Positions 50,201 to 57,669 of a DNA stretch of 64,000 bases are shown piece by piece. Source of the stretch: Siderastrea radians (lineage: Eukaryota > Cnidaria > Anthozoa > Scleractinia > Rhizangiidae); NCBI GenBank assembly GCA_964017195.1, contig OZ024895.1:14959034-15023033 (forward strand), in the 5' to 3' direction. The translations under genes were made by a program, and so were the position numbers. Within the stretch, counting starts at the first letter, position 1, and the number at the start of each line of letters is the position of its first letter. Under the pieces are notes generated by a model. The model was not told where the DNA came from and ran no database searches. It was given only the letters and a program-made list of their open reading frames with translations.

Positions 50201-53200
50201 TTGCTATTTTTGACTGAATCTTTGCAGGGACTGAAAAACAAAGAACTTAAAATTGACTTGCCGATTGCAAAAAATTCACAACACAAAATCATCAACAACA
50301 GCGTCGCAACTCACAGTATCAAAACATTCGTTATTCTAACTTCAGGATATGGCTGAATACAATTTTCAGTGGATGAATGTCTTGTTTAAAAAGTCATTTC
50401 TTAGAATTACAACTAATTGTTTAATGCGATTTCTCTCTCAGACATGAGTTTGATGGCGGTTTAATAGACTAATGGGGATTGTGTAAGTGAGTGCTTGGTA
50501 AGCTTGTGAAAAGAACTGCTCATCAATAAATCTCTACTTAATGATAGAACGTATCGAAAAATTCATCGTACTGATATTTAATTATACCATAACGTTTTGT
50601 TAAGTTCCTTCCTATTTCGAAAATGACTTACCATGTATATCAAGGACAACTGCATTACTCTGTCCTTCTCCAGCGGCATTTCTTGCAACACACTTGTATT
50701 TACCGTAGTCCCAAGTTCGTTGAACACCTTGGATGGTATGTTGATTGATATTCGTTAACGTGTTGAGAGCCGTGTTACTGTTATTGAGGTAGAACCTGTA
50801 CTCAGAAACTGGTGGATTGGCTGCTGCTACATGGCATGTAAGAGTCACATTCTGTCCTTGTATAGCAGTATTTTGGGCGACACTTGTGGTTATAGTTACT
50901 CCTTCTGGTTTGTCTAGAAAAAAAATGGGGATTACTGACCGTGCTTAAGATACACTTGACGAAGTCCTAGCGCAGCCCGTGATATTTAAAGTGAGTAGTA
51001 AAACAAGAAATGCGCTGCATGAAAAGTAGATCTCGGCCAAAAAAAGGCCCTTCATACATTTCAGCTGATACCGATCAGTGGCTCACACCTGCAGGGAAGA
51101 TGCCACTGAGAAGTACGCTGTTTAGCGACAGACCGACAAAACAGTCTAGATGGCTTTCTGAAAATATAGTACCTGGCAGCTGTGTGATTGTTAAAGATTT
51201 TTAAACCTCGTAGCCTACCCAGGCTCTCAAATAGAGGGAACCTAATTTTGTTATCTTGGAATCTGGAACGGGCTAATAACGGCGATAACTTTGTAGGTAA
51301 GTTTTCGGCTGAAAGGAAGTTATTGCAAGGCAATTGGTCGCCTCCTATTAAAGTAAAGTATATTTAACAATTATTCTACGAGGGCGCGCTGGATATCGAA
51401 TGATAGATAACCAACGAGGCGCGTAGCGCCGAGTTGGTTATAATCATTTGATATCCAGCAAGCCCGAGTAGAATAATTGTTTTATTAAAAACTTAACGAC
51501 TATTAAAAAAAATCAAGAAAGAACGGGAAAAATGAGAAAAGAAATTTAAATGGAACAAGAATCGATCACATGACTGAACGAAAAAGGCGCCAAAACCTTG
51601 CGAAGTGTTGCAGCGTTTCATTGCAAAGCTGAATGAATTAATGAAAACTGTTCGAAAGTGAACAAAGTAGCACACGTTTAGGAAAAAATCTTCTAATTAT
51701 TGGCTCTGAAATATGGTACATGTTTGATTTTTCCTCAACATTGTTGTAATCATCGTTCAAAGCGGATTGAAGCTGTACAATTTCACCATATAGCTTCTGG
51801 AGTTGAAACTGAACAAGTTTGTAATCCGGCTGTTTGCACAACGGAACCATCATGTGCGTGTTTGATCGAACTGAAGACAGAACAAATTTGAACAGTTGAA
51901 CTTGAAGAGGTAATTTCTATGCAGCTAAGAAGCAAGATTACTGTAGCGAGGAACATTAGAATTCACCATCATAGTTTGTTAAACGCAAAGCGCAAAATGC
52001 AGTTGTTCTCGGTTTAGAGGTTGCGGACGGAATGGTAAAAACAACATTCAAACAACTGGAAAAGCGATTCAACTCCGTTTATATGGCATCCGATTTCTAT
52101 CTGAGCATTTGGACCTGTTGGAACACAGAGCTACAACAAGTGCAGGTAAACCAGTGTCAATTTTGCGTGTTAAAGCCGAAAAACAATCTCGCCCTTCCTT
52201 CTTGGTAGTTTGCAGCTGTATTTTTTTAGTACTTGTTTAGACTGCTTCATGATTTTCGCACCGACTCGCCATGAATGCTCCTGCCCCATTTCACTGTGTT
52301 TTATTTTATGTCTCGTCTTGATATTTTGAAGTGGAAATCCTTTCTGATAAAACTTACCGTTTGTTCAATTTCAATGATCGACGTGACGATTGATGAAAGA
52401 AATTACAATTGTAAACACAACGCTTTATGCTTAATTTTCTATTTCTGCACAGTTTCTTCAAACAATTTTGACTTGTGTTAGACGACGCTGTTGGTGGTGC
52501 TTTGCGGTGACGCTGTTGGAATTTCTGCTTGATTTAAATTCACTGCCAAGTGATTTTTCTCGTCCATTTTTATCGCCGGGTCGCTCGCGAGGAAAAAACT
52601 TTCAGCTCACTTTGGTATCTTTTTTGTTTGACAAAATACTTACAGTTTTCAAAGAATTTTCTTTGAAACCTGAATGAGCTTTACTGTTACAATTTTCTTT
52701 TTCAAGTGTCAAGGCACAAACAAAACTCACGGCAAAACTCAAAGAAATCATGGCAAAACACCGAGAACTAACGATAAAACAACAAATACTCACAACAAAA
52801 CAGAACGAACTCACTGCAAAACAACGAAAACTCACGGTACAAGAAAGCTAACCCATGAGAAAAAAACAAGAACTTACAGCAAAACAACGAAAATTCAGGA
52901 TATAACAACAAGAACGCACAGCAAAACAGAGAAACTTTACCACGACGGAAGTAAAAACCCGTGGCAGAAGTGAAACACAGCGGCGGAAGTCGCTGGTTAT
53001 AATGGCAGTGGAACGGGCCTTCAGGACTTAATCTACCTCGTTTTTTGTTGCTTTTTTCAGTCGTTTTTCCGTCAATTTTGCGTCTTGTGTATTTTTGAGC
53101 GAGTTTCGTACGGCCTGCAGAAGGCGTGGTGTAGTGGTTAACGCGTTGGACTTTCCATCTCTGATCGTGTCGTGTCGTTTTCTTAGACAAGAAACTTTAA

Positions 53201-54316
53201 TCCACGTTGTCTCTAGTTCACTCAGGTGTATAAATGGGTACCAGCTAATTGCTAGCAGATCCTAACAAAATGCTGGTGGGATCCGTGCGATGGAGTAGCA
53301 TCCCATGCAGGGGACCGACAGGCTCCAGCTAGAGTGAGATGTGTAACAGAAGGCTGAACCCTGCTTCATACAAGGCTATGCTTTTCCGCCACAAGCAAAA
53401 CAAATGGCAAAACATGAGTATATATGCAGCTACAACGAAGCTTCCACGAAGTTCCAAAAGTAACGACCCTTGTTACTTTCGGATTTAGCAGCCTTTTTCT
53501 ATTTCTACTTTTGCAGGGGTTCTCTACTTTCGGGGTTCGCTAATTTTACTATCTTGGAGAAGCAAAACGTCTGCCTTTTACAGGCCGATTAAGCTGATTA
53601 AAATGCTCACAAATAAGTAAACATCGGTACAACTTTCTAACGTAAACAGTTAATAGCATATATATTTTTCTAATTTAAGAGGTAGAATTTTAAACCATAT
53701 CAGTAAATCAGCCTTTTCGCATTGCAGTCTCACTCTATACATAATTTAAAACAGTAGAGCAGGTTGCCTGATTTTTAATCCGAGTGAGAGCGAGCGCCCT
53801 CGTCCTGTTGTGTCTGACCAGAATCAGGCTACTTTTAAGTAGCCTGTTAAAACAAGCGAGTTGTTTAGGGTGTATACCGCCTCTCAGGTCATCTTTTCGT
53901 GCCTTATCAGGTACTTTGCTATAGGGTATTCACCATAGCTTTTTGTATAGGAAGTCAAGGCCTCAAGACTCGTCCAGGTCTTGTATTCTTCACAACATTA
54001 GGCACCCCAACAATACGCTATAATGATCTCATGTAGCACTGACTTGGTGTATACTTACAGTTAACGACAAGATTCAGTATTTTCTCTGCACTTCCTACAG
54101 AGTTGCTGGCCTTGCAGCTATACGTTCCTGCATCATCCTTTCTGACTGTACTAAAAGTGAGGTGAGCTGTTTGTGACCCAGAACTCTTCACTTGTCCTTT
54201 ATGGATCCACGTTACATTTGGGGCTGGTGTGCCTGTAGCCTCACATATGATATCCACCGCACCTCCCTCGTTATGATTTGCATTTGCAACAAGTGGACGA
54301 GTGATCATAGGTTTCT
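26193..54316 (-). CDS. Receptor tyrosine kinase gene (Ig4-FN3x3-TM-kinase), 20 coding exons, 5' partial
   Basis: Minus-strand gene assembled from 20 exons (listed separately) that join in frame into 1,066 codons plus stop. Domain order is four Ig domains, three FN3 domains, one transmembrane helix, an intracellular juxtamembrane region and a tyrosine kinase domain. The kinase has every catalytic landmark: glycine loop [12 protein letters not shown] lysine, helix-C glutamate in [26 protein letters not shown] and the late arginine in NDRPTF, so it should be active. It sits at the plasma membrane and would phosphorylate itself and adaptors after ligand binding. The catalytic core resembles FGFR and RET (kinase insert, TTQSDVWS, GGSPYP), but Ig plus FN3 in the ectodomain is unlike vertebrate FGFRs. 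Ligand unknown. The start codon and signal peptide lie upstream of 54316 or outside the window. All ectodomain exons are phase 1-1. Confidence 0.93.
27056..28339. mobile_element. Two adjacent TTAA-flanked elements (piggyBac-like MITEs)
   Basis: Unit 1 is 27056-27690 and unit 2 is 27695-28339, about 85-90% alike and in the same orientation. Each starts GGTGATTCCAT and ends with its inverted counterpart. TTAA occurs at 27052, 27691 and 28340, so the units share the middle TTAA. TTAA targets suggest piggyBac-type mobilisation. Located in the last intron of the receptor kinase. Confidence 0.8.
28543..28642 (-). CDS. Receptor kinase exon: end of kinase domain
   Basis: 100 bp. The acceptor is ..ggattag before ATTTCAG; using the closer CAG would break the frame. 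Encodes [18 protein letters not shown] and a final helix ending MERNHK. Donor gtaagagg. Confidence 0.93.
29077..29173 (-). CDS. Receptor kinase exon: helix G region
   Basis: 97 bp. Acceptor ..cacctag, donor gtgagtaa. Encodes [20 protein letters not shown], then [13 protein letters not shown], a standard C-lobe segment. Confidence 0.94.
29398..29438 (-). CDS. Receptor kinase exon: helix F (41 bp)
   Basis: 41-bp exon between acceptor ..ttgtag and donor gtaagtgt. Encodes [13 protein letters not shown], completing the SDVWSYG motif. Confidence 0.93.
29712..29880. mobile_element. Small palindromic element in a kinase intron
   Basis: AGAAAGGTTGACAATATTA at the left mirrors TAATATTGTCAACCGTTCT at the right, with ACTCGCGTTG/CAACGCGAGT nearer the centre. 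Confidence 0.6.
30318..30388 (-). CDS. Receptor kinase exon: P+1 loop
   Basis: 71 bp. Acceptor ..ttcaaag, donor gtaagtat. Encodes [18 protein letters not shown] followed by TTQSDV. The APE motif reads AYE, comparable to AIE in RET and ALE in MET. Confidence 0.94.
30663..30781. repeat. ATT/TTAT-rich microsatellite
   Basis: Mixed ATT, ATC and TTTA repeats in the intron between the activation-loop exons. Confidence 0.95.
30866..30988 (-). CDS. Receptor kinase exon: catalytic loop and DFG
   Basis: 123 bp, phase 0-0. Acceptor ..tttctag, donor gtgagtga. Encodes [16 protein letters not shown], then [11 protein letters not shown] and an activation loop with a single tyrosine (DDIYSRKSR). FGFRs have paired tyrosines at this point. 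Confidence 0.95.
31099..31289 (-). CDS. Receptor kinase exon: hinge and kinase insert
   Basis: 191 bp. Acceptor ..ggccatag, donor gttagctt. Encodes the hinge [18 protein letters not shown], an FGFR/RET-like kinase insert (about [16 protein letters not shown]) and helix E up to MCYLSSKK. Confidence 0.94.
31932..32002 (-). tRNA. tRNA-Thr-like (anticodon GGT), copy 1
   Basis: 71 nt with an intact A box (TAGCTCAATTGG) and a perfect B box (GGTTCGAATCC). The acceptor stem GGCTTGT pairs with GCAAGCC. The anticodon loop reads CCGGTAT, giving GGT, with C rather than U at position 33 and one stem mismatch. A T6 run follows within a few bases, as a Pol III terminator. It may be a tRNA-derived repeat rather than a working tRNA. 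Confidence 0.55.
32179..32249 (-). tRNA. tRNA-Thr-like (anticodon GGT), copy 2
   Basis: Second copy, 247 bases from copy 1 and same orientation, with the same boxes and T6 terminator. Confidence 0.55.
32577..32647 (+). tRNA. tRNA-Thr-like (anticodon GGT), copy 3
   Basis: In the right arm, opposite orientation. Its 3' acceptor strand reads ACAAGCC, which pairs perfectly with GGCTTGT, unlike the G.T wobble in the other copies. Confidence 0.55.
32824..32894 (+). tRNA. tRNA-Thr-like (anticodon GGT), copy 4
   Basis: Fourth copy, 247 bases after copy 3, same boxes, followed by a T6 run. Confidence 0.55.
33318..33428 (-). CDS. Receptor kinase exon: helix C
   Basis: 111 bp. Acceptor ..tctgcag, donor gtaatgca. 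Encodes [28 protein letters not shown]: the helix-C glutamate and the strand-4 PHVIKLMG motif typical of receptor tyrosine kinases. Confidence 0.94.
33905..34156 (-). CDS. Receptor kinase exon: juxtamembrane region and glycine loop
   Basis: 252 bp. The acceptor that keeps frame is ..ccatag before CCATCC; another AG ten bases upstream would lead to an in-frame stop. Encodes a juxtamembrane stretch with two tyrosines (PTYATP and DYMPL), then the kinase start: [15 protein letters not shown] and VAVKMLK with the ATP-anchoring lysine. Confidence 0.93.
34718..34757 (-). CDS. Receptor kinase juxtamembrane micro-exon c (40 bp)
   Basis: 40-bp exon between acceptor ..cgttttag and donor gtaagcac. Encodes the basic stretch [13 protein letters not shown]. 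Confidence 0.78.
34834..34846 (-). CDS. Receptor kinase juxtamembrane micro-exon b (13 bp)
   Basis: 13-bp exon between acceptor ..tttaatag and donor gtaagtcc. Encodes NFSQ with the flanking bases. It is needed to keep frame between the 19-bp and 40-bp exons. Confidence 0.7.
35233..35251 (-). CDS. Receptor kinase juxtamembrane micro-exon a (19 bp)
   Basis: 19-bp exon between acceptor ..attgcag and donor gtaagtat. With its neighbours it encodes GNPKTN. Supported by consensus splice sites and by frame agreement with the exons on both sides. Confidence 0.78.
35378..35497 (-). CDS. Receptor kinase exon: transmembrane helix
   Basis: 120 bp, phase 1-1. Acceptor ..cattctag, donor gtaagtga. Encodes a short polar stem, a hydrophobic segment ([20 protein letters not shown]) and a basic stop-transfer RRTR followed by a cysteine that could be palmitoylated (inference). 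Confidence 0.92.
36463..38267. mobile_element. 1.8-kb TTAA-flanked foldback element
   Basis: Flanked by TTAA (36459-36462 and 38268-38271). Ends GGAGGCTCGAAACAG and its near-exact inverse. The arms mirror each other over about 800 bases each, with a loop near 37290-37410. Copies of the same short ORF (containing CKGSL and [11 protein letters not shown]) appear in both arms. Likely a piggyBac-type non-autonomous element inside the 7-kb intron before the transmembrane exon. Confidence 0.82.
38315..42167. mobile_element. 3.85-kb DNA transposon with ~95-bp TIRs and 9-bp TSD
   Basis: The ends start CAGCCTAGT and share about 95 bp of inverted similarity including CCAGGCGTTCTCC and GTGACGTCACCGAA. 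Identical ATTTAAGTG flanks both sides (38306-38314 and 42168-42176). Nine bases suggests Mutator-like; CAG ends and an 8-bp reading would suit hAT. No transposase is recognised inside; ORFs at 40388-40642 and 40682-40915 are unidentified. Confidence 0.78.
39860..40022. mobile_element. Small palindromic MITE nested in the 3.85-kb element
   Basis: TACCTAATCGCACC at one end and its inverse at the other. Arms include GGTACGCTTCGGCAGCATAT. Bounded by TA on both sides, as for Tc1/mariner-type targets. Confidence 0.65.
42567..42854 (-). CDS. Receptor kinase exon: FN3 domain 3 (membrane proximal)
   Basis: 288 bp, phase 1-1. Acceptor ..ctgcgtag, donor gtagggtc. FN3 pattern [24 protein letters not shown] and [13 protein letters not shown]. 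It joins the transmembrane exon as VLKGHSRDK, across a 7.07-kb intron. Confidence 0.92.
43070..43425 (+). pseudogene. LINE ORF2 C-terminal fossil in a kinase intron
   Basis: The plus strand in mixed frames reads fragments such as [27 protein letters not shown] and LPKAKTAFK, the order seen at the end of CR1/L2-type ORF2 proteins. Several frameshifts. Oriented opposite to the host gene. Confidence 0.55.
43579..43893 (-). CDS. Receptor kinase exon: FN3 domain 2
   Basis: 315 bp, phase 1-1. Acceptor ..ttataag, donor gtaagtgg. FN3 pattern [24 protein letters not shown] and [13 protein letters not shown]. Very similar to FN3 domain 3. Confidence 0.92.
44598..44891 (-). CDS. Receptor kinase exon: FN3 domain 1
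   Basis: 294 bp, phase 1-1. Acceptor ..catttag, donor gtagggac. Fibronectin type III features: APGSPS start, [16 protein letters not shown] with the B-strand tryptophan, then YRVVI and a late VKVYSRN strand. More divergent than the two FN3 exons that follow. Confidence 0.9.
46064..47490 (+). pseudogene. Penelope-like GIY-YIG ORF, split by an insertion
   Basis: First part 46064-46453: a linker region ([15 protein letters not shown]) leading to [10 protein letters not shown]. Second part 47203-47490: [25 protein letters not shown] and a C-terminal block ending RRDELN. Together they show the GIY-YIG core (IYLIEC..QYIGET), a catalytic arginine region and histidine. A 749-bp palindrome (46454-47202) with a 12-bp TSD separates them. 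Confidence 0.82.
46454..47202. mobile_element. Palindromic insertion with 12-bp TSD inside the Penelope ORF
   Basis: Flanked by identical TGTAAAAAATGC (46442-46453 and 47203-47214). Two arms of about 310 bp, nearly identical, meet at a 17-base loop near 46777-46793, followed by an 85-base non-palindromic tail. No convincing ORF. Confidence 0.85.
47723..48704. other. Intron stretch, no gene recognised
   Basis: AT-rich DNA, then a GC-richer block (48380-48660) with CGTACGTACGTAC and a hairpin GCGGCCTTCGGCTGC. This could be the end of an unidentified mobile element. Confidence 0.35.
48705..48968 (-). CDS. Receptor kinase exon: Ig domain 4
   Basis: 264 bp, phase 1-1. Acceptor ..tcaacag, donor gtgagtag. 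Ig pattern [30 protein letters not shown]. It joins the first FN3 exon through VQQIK. Confidence 0.92.
49976..50230 (-). CDS. Receptor kinase exon: Ig domain 3
   Basis: 255 bp, phase 1-1. Acceptor ..tttttcag, donor gtaagtac. Classic I-set pattern: [30 protein letters not shown]. Confidence 0.93.
50632..50913 (-). CDS. Receptor kinase exon: Ig domain 2
   Basis: 282 bp, phase 1-1. Acceptor ..ttttctag, donor gtaagtca. Ig cysteines are in LTCHVAA and [10 protein letters not shown]. In place of the usual tryptophan after the first cysteine there is RFYLNN, so the B-C region is atypical. Confidence 0.9.
51370..52130 (-). repeat. Dispersed repeat family R1, copy 2
   Basis: Reverse-complement match to 6690-7390. 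One end carries a foldback: ATTATTCTACGAGGGC mirrors GCCCGAGTAGAATAAT at 51373-51480. Lies in the intron between Ig1 and Ig2. Confidence 0.75.
52674..52973 (+). repeat. 21-bp tandem repeat coding for a 7-residue repeat ORF
   Basis: About ten 21-base units rich in AAAACAACGAAAACTCACG-like sequence. Read from the ATG at 52674, the units give a heptad pattern approximated by KTxRTHG-type residues (for example [21 protein letters not shown]), open for 99 codons and strongly basic. On the host gene's strand it is non-coding intron. It could be a minisatellite whose 21-base period simply preserves frame. Confidence 0.7.
53123..53400 (+). mobile_element. tRNA-related SINE-like element
   Basis: Starts with a tRNA-like 5' half (GGTGTAGTGGTTAACGCG, an A-box match) and continues into GTGTATAAATGGGTACCAGC, a phrase common in tRNA-derived SINEs as I recall them. 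The B box is degenerate. Confidence 0.45.
54059..54316 (-). CDS. Receptor kinase exon: Ig domain 1
   Basis: 258 bp, phase 1-1. Acceptor ..catgcag, donor gtaagtat. Encodes an I-set-like Ig domain with the first cysteine in IICEAT, tryptophan in VTWIH and second cysteine in [11 protein letters not shown]. This is the most upstream exon I can place; the phase requires at least one more coding exon 5' of it. Confidence 0.92.
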
Positions 54317-54387
54317 CTGCATGTTTAAGAACAAGTTGTATTGTAACAAACAGATCATATTCTAACTTAAGTTTCAGAGGTTCCTAA

Positions 54388-54428
54388 ATGATGATGATGA
54401 TGATGATGATGATGATAATGATGATGAT
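54388..54428. repeat. (ATG)n microsatellite
   Basis: ATG trinucleotides with one interruption, about 70 bases upstream of the first recognised Ig exon on the gene's strand. Confidence 0.95.
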
Positions 54429-55624
54429 ATTACATTTAGTCTTTGCTTTCGTTTCTTGACGGTTTTTTTTTATGACAGCAATAACTTTCTGAGTTTCTAC
54501 AACGAGCATCAAACTTTCTACAACGAGCACCAAACCTTGGCGAGCGCAGAGTTTATCCAAACACACACTCAACATAACTCTTAACTCTAAACCCTTTAAA
54601 CTCTTAACTCTTAACCCTAAACTCTAATTCTTTTTACTGATTTTAATTAATAGGATTTTTACTCTTTTACATTTTATTGATTGTAAGTATAAGTAAACAT
54701 TTTATGTTAATTGCATTTTGTTATTTTTATACTGGTGATCCCAATTACTTTACTGTTATTGTAAACTAGATCCCCATGACACCCTTAATCAATTTTTGCT
54801 GTTTGTTGTTGTAAACTCCTAACAAACTCTTGTTTTGAACTTAGCGTATGCTTTCTATCAGCGCAAGAGGTGTTGTCTTTGCATGATGTTGTCTTTGCAT
54901 TCGAACCGAGAACTCAAATATTCATTATTTTAAGCGTAATGTAGTTCAACACCAGAGCGTTTTTTTAAAGAAACATGATTACGTGAGCAGACCTGTTTGG
55001 TATTTCGAGGAATGTGTTCTTTTATTTAATTCGCACGAATTGGCATGCGAATTGACGTTCTTCGGATGAAGGCTTTTTAAAACCCTCGGGTGTACAAGAT
55101 AGAAGAGAGTGGATGACTCCCTCTTCTCCTATGTCACCTCATTCGTTTTCAGTAGCGGTGTGCATATTTCTAAGCCATGTCACACAGGTTTGATGATAAT
55201 CGGTGGGATCAATACGAGATATGACTTCAATAATAGGATCTGATCAAGCCATTATCTAAAGATATAACGGATATAATCAAAGACTACAAACTTTTTGACA
55301 AAAAAGGGGAGAAAACTAGTTTCTACATTCACGACTCCCATTCAGATCTTGCTATATCTTTAGAAAACTTTCCTTCCCGTTGACACATTTAGAAGCTTGT
55401 TCGTCCGTTCGGGAGGAAGAGTTGACAAACAAAAGAATCATATTGAATCAGTAACTGAGATATCATAAACACAACAAACATTTATTAAATGCCTTCTTTC
55501 GTAAAAAGTAGTCATCTTGCACATTTGCACAACTGAACTTGATTTGAGCAAAAAATTGAGAGTGGTACGTAGTCCCTGCTGCAAGCAACAACGGATTTTA
55601 GCTACAGCTGTTACTCCGATGCCC
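54429..55624. other. No gene recognised
   Basis: AT-rich. Includes a short TTAACTCTAAACC-type degenerate array near 54570-54630. No Ig exon or signal-peptide exon found for the receptor. Confidence 0.4.
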
Positions 55625-56083
55625 GGTGGGGTACCCCCGTCAATTTAGGATAGGTGTGTGCCGCCAAGGTTCTCGAACCCTGACCCTATTTAAGGGTAGA
55701 AAATCGAGAATTGATACCCTTTTAAAGGCCCAAAACCAAGAAATGGCACCCTATTTAAGGGAACAAGTTAACTCATAATTGTGCAACTGATAGGTCGTTT
55801 TATTTCTTTTCCGCTGTACACGGACGTTTAAAATCGCTTTGTTAAACTTTATAACGTGTATTCGGGCGTGTAGTACAGTTTTAACAGACCATATCTTTTT
55901 CGTTTTGCGCGTTGAGGTGGGTACTGTAATTCAGTGACCCTATCTAAGGGACATCTAAGAATCACAATATCAAAAAATACCAAAAAAGGATACCCTATTT
56001 AAGGACTGAGCACCTAAAAAACCCTACCCTATTGGGCGGCACATACCTATATAGCGTATCTAAGGGAGAACCCCCCCCCCCCC
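55625..56083. mobile_element. MITE-like element with CCCTATTTAAGG words
   Basis: GTGTGTGCCGCC near the left end mirrors GGGCGGCACATACC near the right end. Several CCCTATTTAAGG/CCCTATCTAAGG words occur inside. Ends in a run of 17 or so C residues. Confidence 0.6.
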
Positions 56084-56762
56084 CGCGCTCCGATGCCTTC
56101 ACCAACCATATGAATCCTTTCTTAAATCGCGATATCTTAATTTGTTTTTTGACAAGCTAAGGTTCGTGAAGATAGCAGCGCTACATTCTTCACAATTACT
56201 TGTTTAACTTTGATATGCCGTACTTTATTTTGAAAACTCAAAAGCACGGCTAGAATCTTAACCCTATTCTGCCTGGGGGGGGGGGGGACTTTTGTGCCCT
56301 CGCTGACCGTAACGAGTAATCACCAAATCTCGTGACTTTTCCTAAAATTTATCAGAGAAAATTTTCTTGTGTCAATGACATGTCTATGATGATTGACGTT
56401 TCCATAGCAACCGTCTACTCAAAAGTGCATTTTGACTATTTTCTGTCTTTTTCAGTCTTTATTCAGGTTTTCGCCCTTTCGTTTGTAAGAAGAAGATAAG
56501 CTTTTGCTTTTGTGTGCTTGTTTTCGCTAAGTATGTTTCTTAGAACAAAATCATATACTTTTTGGTGACGTCATTTTCAGCTGTATGGCTGCAGGCTTGG
56601 GATTCCAGATGGCGGCCTCAAATTCAAATGGCGGGTTTGTGACGTTATTGTGACGCCACGACACGTCATAATTGACACGTCATAAGCCCAGTCTGTTAAG
56701 CTAATGACGTGCTACAAACGTGCCAAGTTTCATCGCAAGAGCTCTAATACTTTTCGAGATCT

Positions 56763-57669
56763 ATTGTGCACGCGGGAGGTTAAAGGGCACGAGAGAAGCG
56801 TAAGAGTGCGTCATAACTCGGTGAACGCACAGCTAAAAGCATGAACAAGCTATTCCGATCTAAACCCCAACTGATAGCTGCTCGCGCGAAGAATCGAACA
56901 CATGCCATTACATTTATTTATACTGCAAATTAGTCAAACTTCCAAAAAAAGGTTAGTTTGATTGACACTGGTGTCCCAATTTAGCAGCATGGCAAACACG
57001 TCATACATTTTATATATCCACGATATTTTTCGGCATCTTGACCAAAACTTTTGAAAGGACCCTTATATATCCTATGTAGGCTACATGTACGTGTACATTT
57101 TCGTGCTCCTAACAGAAGTGTTTTAGGAAATTCTGAGAATGTCTTCGGAAAAAAAACAGCTTGATTGTTATCTTTGAAAAAGCTTGAGATTCTTCTTCCC
57201 TTTTTGTTAATTTATGCAGACCAGTGCTTTTCAGACCAATTGAAACAAGAATAGCCCTAGGGGCAATAAACTCGACCGACCCTACCCGACCCTCAAGGAT
57301 AAAAAAATATTAGCCACACTCGACTCGAATCCACCAGACGTAAAGAGGAAGTTAAAGACGTCTGTTTGGCCGAGCGCAAACAGGACGCCTGGGGGGAATT
57401 ACCTCCGAACAAAATAGTGGATAATGCTAGAGCAGGTCATCGCCATATTTGTGATAAAGTTAATTTAACAATTGGTTCATGCTTTAGCGTGCGTTTATCG
57501 AGTTATTGTGCACCCGGGAGGTTAAAGGGCATGAGAGAAGCGTAAGAGTGCGTCATAACTCGGTGAACGCACAGCTAAAAGCATGAACAAGTTGTTTTAT
57601 TAAAAAGTCAGTGGAAATGCCGATCTAAAACCCCAACTGATAGCTGCTCGCGCGAAGAATCGAACACAT
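56763..57669. repeat. ~145-bp direct repeats flanking a 600-bp segment
   Basis: 56763-56904 and 57505-57669 are near-identical direct repeats (both contain GCGTAAGAGTGCGTCATAAC). The second has about 22 additional internal bases. The right copy runs into dispersed repeat family R1. Confidence 0.8.
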
